In this document: one piece after another, positions 43,986 through 54,426 of the stretch
Layout: each line of letters opens with the position of its first letter
Numbering within the stretch: position 1 is the first letter of the stretch
Assembly (NCBI GenBank): GCA_034231615.1
Contig: CM067298.1
Span: 61,658,387-61,722,386, forward strand
Direction: 5' to 3'
Origin: Meghimatium bilineatum
Lineage: Eukaryota > Mollusca > Gastropoda > Stylommatophora > Philomycidae
Length of the DNA: 64,000 nucleotides
Translations under genes and position numbers: made by a program
The notes under the pieces: generated by a model
Told to the model about the DNA's origin: nothing
Database searches by the model: none
Seen by the model: the letters and a program-made list of their open reading frames with translations, nothing else

Positions 43986-44424
43986 TAATTGTATAGATGA
44001 CATGCTACAAAGTTTCCATAGGAGAGCCTCAATCTAACGGCATGTCATCTACTAAGGTTTTCTGTTACATGTGTGGTTTTTTCTAGTGGGTCGTGGGTCA
44101 TTGATGAGGCCCACAGACGAGACCGCATGCGTGATAAGATATATATTAATAATCAGTGAACAATTTTTAGAAGCTTCGTTTAGTATACAGTACTTTTTAA
44201 ATTATTCAACAGCTTTTGTTAGTAGTCCCACTATAGTTTTAATACAATGTAAACACTTTAAATAATTTTAATCTATCATATTTATAATATTTCTTGTCAA
44301 TTTTTTATTCTATTTTTTGCCACTACTTCTATACCCATTCCCATGTTCAGTGCAGCTTACTTCTTGGACAGCTCATTTGTGATTGGTACCACGACCAATC
44401 AAAAACATGTACCCCAGTAGGGGA

Positions 44425-44600
44425 ATATCTATAAAATGCGTTAACAATCCGAGAAGGGATATCTAAAAACACTTTGACAGTTGTTTACAAAGGGAAGAGG
44501 GGTTGGCAAGAAAAAATTGAGATCAACAATACTGGGGTTTTTGTTTACATCAATTAAAATGTAAATGTGCATATTTTGCACTGCACACTAAGCAGGGGCA
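44425..44600 (+). mobile_element. terminal-inverted-repeat element, partial copy 3
   Basis: ATCTATAAAATGCGTTAACA followed by TTGTTTACAAAGGGAAGAGG and GGGTTGGC matches the end region of copies 1 and 2. The other end is not found. Confidence 0.5.
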
Positions 44601-44737
44601 TGAAGAATTTTTTTGTTAGGCCTAGGCTACTTCTAAAAGGTCGGAATATTGAATTATTAACAAATTAAATTGCACACACTGTTTAGTGCAGGTAATAACT
44701 AAACATTCTTCAGTTGGACAATGTGTTTTTTAAATGA

Positions 44738-44904
<167 letters not shown>

Positions 44905-45231
44905 CAATATTTAACAGTTATTAAAACCCTTCATGAATTAATAGAACGAGCGTTTCCTAATTTCATTTGCAAATACACAGACTTCTCTTAGTTGTGCAAA
45001 AGGGCAGTATTGATGTCAAAGAATGTTACGGTTAACTATTAACCAATATCTAATTATGTAATTAAATTTATTGTCACACCAGGCAGCGCTGCGCATTACT
45101 GCTAGTATCTTACATACTCTGAAGTGCGGTCTCGAGATAAAGATCGTGTTGTCATAGCTGTGGCATGGAGAAAATATTGATTATTTTATATTTCAATTCA
45201 AGAAGAAAAATTCCACTTCATATTTTGGTTT

Positions 45232-45300
45232 GAACCCAGGCCGTCACGATTCTGAGTCATGCGTCCTAACTATTTGACAACACGCTACCATTGTATATCT
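45232..45300 (-). repeat. tRNA-like SINE head
   Basis: Minus strand: GTCAAATAGTTAGGACGC (A-box region) and CTGGGTTCAAACC (B box). The order and spacing fit a tRNA-derived retroposon. No CCA or intact stems. Confidence 0.5.
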
Positions 45301-45374
45301 ACATTATTCTTTTATTAAATTTAAAATTAGTCCAAATATTTCTATGTCACAAGGGGTCAACAAAAAAATAATAC

Positions 45375-45651
45375 TTCTTCTTCTGCGTTCGTTTTCAAAC
45401 TCCTGCAGATTAGCAGGATGTAGTCTGGAGAACGGAATGTGTTGTGTCATGGTTTACAGCATTGATGCAATATCTGCGCCTTTCAGCCTGACACATCCGA
45501 CTTCAGCATGGCTCTGGGTCACTGGCCCTATATGGGATGGGACAGCCAACTCCATCCCATAACCTCCTTAGTCGCCTTTTACGACATGCATGGAAGGTAA
45601 GCAGTGTTGCTATTCTTTACTCCCCTTTCGGGCCCCGGCAACACACGGGCG
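45375..45651 (-). mobile_element. SINE-A, best-preserved copy, with target duplication
   Basis: 277 bp on the minus strand, from CGCCCGTGTGTTGCCGGG at the 5' side to GCAGAAGAAGAA at the 3' tail. Direct repeats AAAAAATAATAC (45363-45374) and AAAAAAGAATAC (45652-45663) differ at one base and fit a target duplication. It is the clearest copy for a consensus. Confidence 0.87.
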
Positions 45652-46007
45652 AAAAAAGAATACTAACAATGCAAACTACTACGCATGTCGTATGATGAGA
45701 GTACGAGAAGATTGAACCTGTGGTCGGCCACACTGATCAATGAATCAAGTAAAAGCAACAAATAAATGTCAGAATAAAGTTGCTTGTTTTTTGGGATAAA
45801 TAGAGACACAGATATATATCACAGCTGAACTGTAAATCTTGATACATCTCATTTCATTCTCTGCACCACATCGTATTAAATAAACCCTCGACATGGAAAT
45901 AGAGAATGATCACAAACTGGCTGAAGATCTGAAATATTTATGTTCATGTTCTGTATAGAACATCATAAATTTTCATAATGATTTCTGTTCTTGGAAGTTT
46001 ATTATTG

Positions 46008-46295
46008 AGAGCGCCCATGTGTTGCCGGAGCCTGAAAGAGGAGCAAAGAATAGCAGCATTGCTTACCTTCCACGCATATCGTAATAGGGACTAACACTGT
46101 TTGGGGTGGAATTAAATTTCCTATTTAAAATAAGGTCAACCGCAGAAGACGGGTGTGTCGGACCATTGACGCAAATACAATGGAGGCACAACGCATTACC
46201 ATTCTCTGGACTATACCCTGCTGGAAGTCTAGTAGGAACATTGTCCTGTTACAAGAGAGATCAAGTGGGAGTTTGAGAATGAACACTAAAAAAGA
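46008..46295 (+). repeat. SINE-A, long form carrying the short-form 3' half
   Basis: Begins GCGCCCATGTGTTGCCGGAG and ends GTTTGAGAATGAACACTAAA. Its 3' half (CAGAAGACGGGTGTGTCGG, CTCTGGACTATACCCTGCTG, ACAAGAGAGATCAAG) is the short-form type, so the two forms share one family. A 99-codon minus frame nearby is not called. Confidence 0.78.
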
Positions 46296-46773
46296 GACGA
46301 TCCTGCTTTCCATGTGCCATTGAATGTTGCTTTCATACTCAGAAGACACTCGACTTCGAGCAGTGTTCAATGCCTCAAGTGGAAACCTCCTACTCGCCCA
46401 CATGTGGTAACATGCCGTATACATTGCTACAAACTACAATTTATAAATCTATATACATTACACTTTAAATAAATAAAGAGATAAGGCAACACTTGATTTC
46501 CTGTATATAATTATTATAATTTTTGTTTCCACGCATGAATGATTCCAGACCTCCCTGATGCATACGCTGCGTCAGAGCAGGTTAGATTACATGATGATCC
46601 GCATTAGTGAAGCATACACAATACATTGTAATAATAATTGAAATATATCAATGCAGTGTTTATTTCACTTGCAAACTGACAAGCGAAATTCTTACTCGAT
46701 ACTATATTTATTGCCATATTCTGGCTACAATGACTAGTCATTCTGTACGTCGTCTTTTGATGTTTTGTGTGTA
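46296..46773. other. unassigned AT-rich stretch
   Basis: No gene or repeat family recognised. Confidence 0.45.
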
Positions 46774-46805
46774 TCTTGATAAAGACCTTTCGGTTGAAAC
46801 GTTGA
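46774..46805 (+). ncRNA. hammerhead-like motif, Penelope-type
   Basis: CTTGATAAAGACC, TTTC, then GGTTGAAACGTTGA. The short helix ACC/GGT is intact and the GAAAC box is kept, but the first box reads TTGATAA. No coding remnant seen nearby. Confidence 0.45.
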
Positions 46806-47332
46806 ATATGATTTGTGTATTGTAATTTGTATGTTTTATTGTGTGCGCATCATTTCCCACTAGTTTTAGTTATAGTCTGTCGTGTCTGATTGAAGCGATT
46901 ATATAAACTTGTGTTTTAAGTAAGTCTAATTGTTGTTACGTTTCACGCAGTTACATTGTATTGATTGTCATTCTGTACATACAAATGTATATAATTTTCT
47001 GGAAAGTTCGATGGTTATTTATCCAGTTGTGTTATGTATTCATAATATATGCAATTTAGCCAGAAAGTATCACATACTAGTGTAGATCCAGTTATCTATT
47101 CTCAAGGAACAAATAACTAATTATTTTATGCACAATTCAACCCACTCACTACATGTTACATGTATCATTTACAGATGTTAGTTGCTCTGTAAGAATATAT
47201 ACCTCGGAAGTTGTAGTTCACTCAATCACAACTTCTATTCTTTGTATACTATTCCCATATTGGACTAGCGTTTGCGTTTTAAACAATCGTGCATCAAAGG
47301 TCCTTTTTATTTAAATAAAAAACAGTTCTTTA
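46806..47332. other. unassigned AT-rich stretch
   Basis: Nothing recognised. Confidence 0.45.
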
Positions 47333-47530
47333 TCATCATCATTGAGTGCCGTCTCCGCAACGAAGGTTGGCTGCAAAAGACCTCCAATATCCCCTGTCTC
47401 TTATCTTGGTGGTGCACTCAGCTAGACTGTAACCTGTCCATCTTGTGATGTTACTCTCCCATTTGTATCTCTGCCAACCTCATGCTCGCTTCCCTTTGAC
47501 TTTACTTTCCAGTAAGGTCTTCAATAAGAA
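47333..47530 (-). pseudogene. LINE-D 3' end fragment
   Basis: Minus strand: the basic tail and the end CGTTGCGGAGACGGCACTCA followed by ATGATGATG, matching 26943-27140 nearly base for base. About 190 bp, ending at AAGACCTTACTGG. Confidence 0.88.
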
Positions 47531-47799
47531 AATTACAATGTCCATTTAAAATATATGTCTATAATTTTTTTACCGATGTTTCTCTATGTCTTTTTATTTT
47601 TCCCTGTGGATTCCACAACAATGCATGGCTTGCAGTATTTTCTTCTGATTATCTTTGATGATGATTAGGTGAAAACCATATACAACACATTTTGTTCTCC
47701 TGATTACATCATGTTAACCTGAAGAAGAAGAAGAAGGACATTATTGAGATAAGAATAAGAAGGTATTGGATAAGAAAAGAAGATTGAGATAAGAAGCGA

Positions 47800-48480
47800 T
47801 ATGGTTCCTCTTTCGTAAGTGCAGATGAGCAAGACATTAAGGAGGGCCAAATTTGATTTTATTTTTTGTGAGTCTTCAGATGGCGGATGAGTCCATTCTG
47901 ATCTGAAAGACCTTGCAATTTGAGCAGGAATATAGTGTGTCTTGAGATGAGAGAAAACAATCGGATCTCTCCTTTCATTTTTTGTGTCCCTTTCGAATCG
48001 CTTGTAATGTCATATCATGTTCAAATCGTGTAATATCCGCCCTGATCTGACTGTTCCAAGCTGGACGTTCACAAGTTGTAGTTTCTCAATAGTTTGCATC
48101 AATCCTGTAGTGCTTAAGGCATCTCTTCAAGTAGACCTTAAATTGTTTCTCAGCTTATCTACACAAAGTTCATCTTAGAATAGTCTCTTTGGAAGACGTT
48201 CGTCTAGCATGTGGACGATGAGACCTGTCCAACGAAATTGAGACATGGTTAACAAAGCATAGATGCTTTCCATATTAGTTATTTCGAGAATCTTCGTGCC
48301 TGGAATCTGCTCCTGCCAGCATACACCAAGAAGTTTGTTTAGGCACCGCAGGTGAAAAGCATTAAGATGACTTGCATGCCTAGCATATACAGTCCAAGAT
48401 TCGGCTGCATATTATAACAGACCAATGCTCAGGACGACTTCCTCGTTGATTGCTGTTGTATTTGACAAAGTTCTATTGAA
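47800..48480 (-). pseudogene. LINE-G copy, heavily broken
   Basis: Minus strand, with several frame changes: FRWTGLIVHMLDERLPKRLF, RDALSTTGL, and a finger-like CSNCKVFQ with RHLKTH in another frame, then the 3' UTR (TTGCTCATCTGCACTTACGA). This is the order of the LINE-G tail (RMPDKRLPKRLF..finger..CATCTTCGC). Older than the 40.9- and 57-kb copies. Confidence 0.68.
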
Positions 48481-48609
48481 GTATACAAACTTAATTGCAA
48501 TAATCTATAATTAGAAAGAAAAAAAAACAAGTTATTATATAAATCAGAGAGTCATAAACAGTAACACAAGATGACTATCAAATTATGAATAGACCACAAT
48601 AAATTGTAA

Positions 48610-48885
48610 TTTCACGCCTCTGAACAGGACACAGCCCATTCCGTAGTCACATGCACACAAAACTGAAGAATGGCAATGCAATCCTGTGTACATGACACCA
48701 CAGATTGCAGAATATATAATTCAGGAATGTCCCACATCTGGGCTACAGAGACTAACACATTTGCCCATAGAAACACCACTAGAATAAAGTGTCGAATGGA
48801 ACCATGTAAAAGCTGCAAATAGCAATGTAGTATATGAGACAGAATTACAGATATAGACATATTTTAAGTGAATGAAAGTAGACCA
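48610..48885 (+). pseudogene. LINE-C 3' end fragment, second copy
   Basis: Plus strand: RTGHSPFRSHMHTKLKNGNA, then, after a frame change, IAEYIIQECPTSGLQ and VYETELQI before a TAG. This mirrors the LINE-C ending LRTGHNRLRSHMYTKFKIGN / AKHILQECSG / KETELQI-stop. After the stop both share ACATRTTTYAAGTGAAYGAAA, so the 3' UTR is homologous. The (GAA)n tail is decayed. Minus frames called here by period are artefacts. Confidence 0.8.
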
Positions 48886-49189
48886 AAAAGTATTTAGATG
48901 AGTGTTCAATAATTTAGAGTTTTACCTGAGTGTGCTTAGTTTAGAGTTTGTTCTTACAGACGGAGTTTCTTAGTTGAGTGTTATTAAGAAGCCTTAGACT
49001 CCATATCTAATAGAATCGTGGAAGTAACAGTGAAGGGTAAAAGAAGCATCTAGGGAACAGAGGAAGCAATGAATTAGCAACATGAAGAAATTGTCTCTAG
49101 ACTGAAATTTTACACAATAGTTCGCACCGCAGACGAAAATAGATGTCTCTATATATTGGCCCATCTTCCTAAACACTAATAGAACGTGC
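48886..49189. other. unassigned stretch
   Basis: No gene or family seen. Confidence 0.4.
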
Positions 49190-49257
49190 ACAGCAACCAC
49201 TACTAATATTACCACAATTACAATTAGTACTGCTACTATTACAACTGCTATTACCAC

Positions 49258-49293
<36 letters not shown>

Positions 49294-49417
49294 TACACTA
49301 CTACTACTGATACTGCTAGTGATACTACTGCTGCTGCTGCTCCTACTACTAATATTGCTAATGATATTACTGCTATTATTGCTGCTGCAATTATTGCTGC
49401 TATTACAACTTCTACTG

Positions 49418-49477
<60 letters not shown>

Positions 49478-49484
49478 TTTCTAC
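49190..49484 (+). repeat. ACT-triplet microsatellite, imperfect
   Basis: Long runs of ACT/GCT/ATT triplets, pure from about 49427 to 49477. Leu-rich frames are artefacts. Confidence 0.95.
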
Positions 49485-49653
49485 CAGAGCCCGCCCCTAA
49501 TAATTGAGGGGCCCTATGCGAAACGGATTGCGCGGGGCCCAGTCTGGGTAGGGAAGAGGATAATACAATAAATTCTAATATGAATATATGGGCCTATGAA
49601 AGTATGGGACCCAATGCGGCTGCATAGGTTGCAATGGCCTAAGACCGGCCCTG
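49485..49653 (+). mobile_element. hAT-like MITE, copy 2, inside a triplet array
   Basis: CAGAGCCCGCCCCTAATAAT at the start and AAGACCGGCCCTG at the end match copy 1 (31615-31766), with an extra 15-20 bp near 49605. The triplet array continues on both sides, so it landed inside the microsatellite; the duplication cannot be read against that background. Confidence 0.8.
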
Positions 49654-49654
49654 A

Positions 49655-49966
49655 CTACTGCTACCGATACTCCCACTGCTATTGCTGGTACTCCCACTGC
49701 TATTGCTGGTACTGCCACTGCTATTGCTGGTACTGCCCCTGCTATTACTGCTACTACATATACTGCTTCTGTTGCTGCTACGATTATTACTACTGTTATT
49801 ACTGCAGTTACTACTACTACTGCAGATACAACTGCTGCTGCTGTTACTCATACTACTACTAGCACTGCCACTGCAGCTACTACTATCGATGACTGCAGTG
49901 TCTGCTAATAATGCCGTTACCACCACTACTAATATAACTACTACTACTACAACTACTACTACAACA

Positions 49967-49997
<31 letters not shown>

Positions 49998-50005
49998 GCA
50001 GTAAA
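49655..50005 (+). repeat. ACT/GCT-triplet microsatellite, continued
   Basis: Triplet tract with a 24-bp-like sub-repeat (CCACTGCTATTGCTGGTACT) four times near 49673-49740. Confidence 0.93.
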
Positions 50006-50054
50006 TCTCACATTGTGTTCACTATACAAATAAAACGTGTACAACGACACGAAT

Positions 50055-50725
50055 ACCCTTATATTATATATGTTATGTTATGTTATGTTATGTTATGTTC
50101 CTCCAGGGCCATAGGTGGCGCATAGGGCAGAAACCTTCCATTTCTGTCTTTGTGTTGCCAGGTCTTTCAATTGTTGCGTGTTGTTTAGGTTCATTGACAT
50201 GCCTTCTCTATTAATGGTTCTTCGTAGAGTTTCTCTAGGTCTGCCTCTTCTTCTTACTCCAGGTGGCACCCAATATAGTGATTGCTGGGGAATTCTTTGG
50301 CTGTTCATTCTGAGAACATGGCCGATGTAAGGTCCAACGCCTTTGTCTAATGAAGGAAGATATATAGGTTTGTTTGCTTTCCTCTCTTATAGTAGTGTTA
50401 GATTTAAAGTCACTCCACTTAACGTTCAGAATGGTACGTAGGCATTTGTTTTCAAAGGAGTCGAGTCTTTTATCTGTGGCTTTTGTGGCTTTCCAACTTT
50501 CGCACCCATATGATAGAATAGGGATGCTGTTGGAGTTAAACAACTTGAGTTTTGTGGTGTTTCTTATATTATATAACTCATTCTTTAATCTGAAATAACT
50601 TCCATATTGGTATTTACATTTATATAGAATCAATTCAGTGTATAAAGTACATCTTTTGACAATCAGTGGAAACATAAACAAATGTGGTGCAAAGGAAGAT
50701 GCAATGCTCTCGTGCAATCCCAAGG
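50055..50725 (-). pseudogene. LINE-E copy 1: RT tail with (AACAT)n tail
   Basis: Minus strand: LKLFNSNSIPILSYGCESWK, ENKCLRTILNVKW, REESKQTYISSFIRQRRW, then in the next frame NSQRIPQQSLYWVPPGVRRR, RGRPRETLRRTINREG and LATQRQKWK. This is the standard non-LTR RT C-terminus. A frameshift about 50280-50300 splits it. The tail is (AACAT)n on the minus strand (50070-50098). Copy 2 is at 54096-54412. Confidence 0.88.
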
Positions 50726-50936
50726 TTAGAAAATAACCAAGATCCTAAAAACATATCTTCGTAGTGCACTCTGGAAACATTAGATCGAAGATTGTGCGAG
50801 GCAAACCTGGCTAAACATTAATTCCGTTAAATAAAATGTTGGTACATGTTTGAAATAATGTTTCGTTTCATGTTTAGAACAGAACATTAGTTTCCCCAAT
50901 GTCATTTAATGGCTTTCCCACATCTCAGACCTCTGT

Positions 50937-51095
50937 CCGCCGAAGACGGATGTGTCGGGCCATTGGCGCAAATAAAACGGCGACACAACGCATTTCCATT
51001 CTCTGGACTGCATTCTGCTGGAAATCTAGTAGGACATGTCCTGCTACAAGAGAATTCAGCAGGAGTTTGAGAATGTACGCTGAAGAAGAAGAAGA
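50937..51095 (+). mobile_element. SINE-A short form with 10-bp target duplication
   Basis: 159 bp from CCGCCGAAGACGGATGTGTC to a (GAA)n tail. Exact repeats AGACCTCTGT at 50927-50936 and 51096-51105. It shows that the short form moved as a unit or by repeated truncation at the same point, as the copies at 22233 and 58476 start at the same place. Confidence 0.88.
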
Positions 51096-51105
51096 AGACC
51101 TCTGT

Positions 51106-52539
51106 AATTATTTTTTTATCCACGTGTCCAATATAATATTTGGTAGCTGGCTTGCTTATCGGTCAGACAATTAGGTAACTAGTCGACAGATTGAAAACTT
51201 GATTCACAAGTGCTCAGATCTCTTCAACAACAACTTTTAGCGCGTAACGACTAATGACACTCACGCTGTGTTTGTTTACCGGCCCCTCCTGCTTCCTGTG
51301 TAACACTCTCGTCTAACCACACCCTTCTCGACGTGAGAGTCATTGGAATTGAGAAAACATCATCACGTGCAGTGCCGCCTGATTTCGCAATCATGTATTC
51401 CAACATTATATCCGTAGTGAAGTCTGCTAACTGCACTTACTCCTTAACATACCATGATGTCAAAGCGAATCCTTCTTCCGGTATCGGTCTTATGAATTGT
51501 TCATACTAAGGGGCTGATTGTTGACTGATCCGTACGTTTCATTGACTGATGAAACAGTATACAGGTACACGAAATGATCAATGAAAGCTTAGATCAGGCG
51601 TATCAGATAAAATGAATGATGCTGTCTACATGACCTGGACAATTTGGTTTAATTGACCAACATATGATCTGGATCGTAGATACGACCAGTTATTTTGTGT
51701 GTTCAAACACCCACACCCATCATACACACATATCCAACACCCTTTTCAAGTCGCAACATGACTTTTAGTACACTTGACCAAAATGTTTGTCAAAATTCTA
51801 ATAACACCTTCCGTGCGATTTTTCAGGTAATTAAGGTTGTCAAATTTTGGGGGGGGGGGGAATAAACTGATCTTGCACACAAAAACGGCTGAATGACTTT
51901 TTTTACGTAGTTCCCCCCCCCCCCCCACATTCCCAAGCAGATCACATCTACGGTCCTGATTTTTTTCTTTCTATTGTACTCTGTCTATTTGTCCCGAAAC
52001 TTTTATGTAGTAACAATTTTCTTTAAGAATACTTGTCTTCTAAATTGGCCAATAAATGTGATAAAATTGTCGCATATGTTTTTTGTTCTTAATTTAGTTC
52101 TCTCTCAGTAATCCCTCTCAACAATACTTATAGCTGTCTAATATGGGATTCAATATTTTCATGTTATAATACATCTCATTGGTCCCTAGTTTAAGATTTT
52201 GTCAGATTGATAACCGGAATTACAATATAATTGCAGTGTGATTGTATACTACAAAAAAGTAACGTTTTTGGAGTTGCTTTTATAAAAGATATTCGCAGAT
52301 TGGACATAAATCAACCAATCGGTTGTTTCCACCTGGTCATTAACTTCGCGTGGTCACCTTTATTGTACTCACCTCTAGATTCGTGAGGTAACAACAACAT
52401 TTTTGACAAATAACTCGTGACAGTTTCATGGGAATCCCGTGAAACATAATGAACACAAAACCATCTGATGATATTTAATGTCTATAAAGGATTGATGGTT
52501 CTCGAGTAAATTCAGTTGGAAATTCAATACGCAAATAGG
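51106..52539. other. unassigned stretch with G/C runs
   Basis: Holds G12 at 51849-51860 and C14 at 51913-51926, about 50 bases apart. No gene or family recognised. Confidence 0.5.
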
Positions 52540-53345
52540 GTCATCTCACTACAGAACAACGATACATTATCATTGCGCGCTTACAGACTGGACGATCACA
52601 AAGTGTAGTAGCCAGAAAATTTAATGTGGTTAGAAGCACGATTAGTCATTCACCTTTAGAGGCGATTTCATCAAACTTACTCAGTGACAGACCGGCCGCG
52701 CAGTGGAGACACAGAAACACAATTTCTGCAGAAGACCGCACCACACGGCTGCGTCATCAGGAATAGATTTGCATCTGCGTCCTCACAGTCCACTCAATGC
52801 CAGCAGCTTGTCGAATTTCAGATCAAACGGTCGGGAACCGTCTGCGCGACGCTGGTCTTTGTGCTAGAAAGTCAACTTGGGCTGGCTAGGAAGTTCGAGG
52901 TCCTGTTCTTACGGACTGGCTACGCCAGAACCGATTGCAGTGGGCGTGGAAGTCAATTAAGCATTGGGAATGACTGAAAACGGTTTTGGTTTAGTGATGA
53001 ATCATGTTTTGTGCTCCAGCAACACGATAGATAGAGAACAGTTTACCGCAGAGTCTGTAAGTGATATGCCCCGTGAATATTACCGAATGAAGCTACTCCA
53101 CATGGTTGTGGAGGTGTACTGATGTGTGGGTGCGATCAACTTCATGAAAATAAGTGACCTGGTGCAAGTGAAAGACTCCTGAATACCAAACGATACCCGT
53201 CTCTGACATTGTTCCTCCTCGCGTCCTTCTAATTATGGCTGCACGAGAGCCGATTTTTTCGCAAGATAATGCTGGACAGTATGTGGCACAAATCACCACC
53301 AAGTTTCTCGCTGACAACAACGTCCAGGCCATTCCGTGGCATTTT
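52540..53345 (+). pseudogene. Tc1/mariner transposase, disabled
   Basis: DNA transposase of the Tc1 type on the plus strand. The N-terminal helix-turn-helix reads LQTGRSQSVVARKFNVVRST (about 52585), then SVTDRPRSGDTE (GRPR hook), RLRHQE, RNRFASASSQ, and TVGNRLRDAGL. The catalytic core begins WFSDESCFVLQQHD with the first Asp at 52996-52998; the second Asp lies in QDNAGQYVAQITTKFLADNN (Asp codon 53265-53267). The reading ends at AIPWH about 53340, before the third acidic residue, so the DDE triad is incomplete. Several frameshifts and stops; terminal inverted repeats not found. An inactive, 3'-truncated copy. Confidence 0.92.
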
Positions 53346-53474
53346 TAACTTACATTTTTAACTTTATTGAGTACTCACCCCATTCCTAGCCCTCTTATTC
53401 TGCTCTTACATCAACACTCTCTGTAATATTCACACTCTCAAAGCATGCTGCGTAAGATAGAAAAGAACATGCTG

Positions 53475-53800
53475 TAACATTGCTAACTCATTGGCAGCAA
53501 TTCTGCTATTGGCGGTACAGTATTAAGAAGAGATCAAGCTGGCATAATTAAAGCAGACATACATTCATTGCAAAATTATAATGAGTTGACAATGAGACTG
53601 AAAACGTACACATGTAAAGAGTGACAAAATTGGAAGTGATTAGAGGTGAGGGAAGAAATGTACTCTTTTTTTGGAAAGAATCGAAGATCACGTAGTCAAC
53701 ATCTGACTTGGACCTTGAGTCTACATACATTGCTGGAAAGGAGAGCGGAGCATTTATTGGACTCCCGTATACTGTGATGCTAGTTTCTAATGAAGGTCTG
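53475..53800 (+). pseudogene. LINE-A 3' end, diverged
   Basis: In order: LLANSLAA / GGTVLRRDQA-like text, RGEGRNVLFFWKESKIT-like text, and a damaged HLTWTLSLHTLLERRAEHL ending at a TTTCTAATGAAGG tail. The heptamer tail is reduced. Several frameshifts. Confidence 0.75.
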
Positions 53801-54081
53801 TTCTTACGACCATGATAAGTCACGATATTACTATTATTTTCAACACTTCCATGTCTTTGCAATGTAACCGGCGTATTCCGTTCAAATTGTGGAGAATATT
53901 ATTATTTCTTTGATTTTGTTTTCATCGCGGAATATTGAATTTGTTGTGAATATTATTATCTTGTCCCTCTAATCGTATCTTGTGTCTACTTGTTTATTTT
54001 AAGTTGTGGTGCTGCACAGTATATCTACACAACTTTGCTTTATATGAAGCCGCGCAGTCCCAGTTTGTGTATGCTAAAAAT

Positions 54082-54095
54082 TAGACCAACATTTA
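54082..54095 (+). repeat. target duplication, left (LINE-E copy 2)
   Basis: TAGACCAACATTTA; identical to 54413-54426. Confidence 0.88.
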
Positions 54096-54412
54096 TTATA
54101 TGTTCCTCCAGGGCCATAGGCGGCTCATAGGGCAGAAACCATAGCTTTCCATTTCTGTCTTTGTGTTGCCAGGTCTTTCAATTGTTGCGTGTTGTTTAGG
54201 TTCATTGACATGCCTTCTCTATTAATGGTTCTTCGTAGAGTTTCTCTAGGTCTCCCTCTTCTTCTTACTCCGGGTGGCACCCAATATAGTGACTGCTGGG
54301 GAATTCTTAGGCTGTTCATTCTGAGAACATGGCCGATGTAAGTCCAACACCTTTGTCTAGTGAAGGAAGATATATAGGTTTGTTTGCTTTCCTCTCTTAT
54401 AGTAGTGTTAGA
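54096..54412 (-). mobile_element. LINE-E copy 2, 5'-truncated, with 14-bp duplication
   Basis: About 317 bp, starting (on the minus strand) inside SNTTIREESKQTYISSFTRQ and continuing NSLRIPQQSLYWVPPGVRRR, GRPRETLRRTINREGMS, LATQRQKWKAMVSAL. The frame is open for 102 codons. It matches the 50-kb copy closely but the (AACAT)n tail is only about one unit. Perfect TAGACCAACATTTA flanks it. A later insertion than copy 1, judging by the exact duplication. Confidence 0.93.
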
Positions 54413-54426
54413 TAGACCAACATTTA
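54413..54426 (+). repeat. target duplication, right (LINE-E copy 2)
   Basis: TAGACCAACATTTA; identical to 54082-54095. The last one or two bases (TA) may belong to the element, so the duplication is 13-14 bp. Confidence 0.88.

Noticed and set aside
49596..50125. Leu-, Cys- and Ser-rich frames
   Set aside because: Artefacts of ACT/GCT triplet arrays, in all frames at once.
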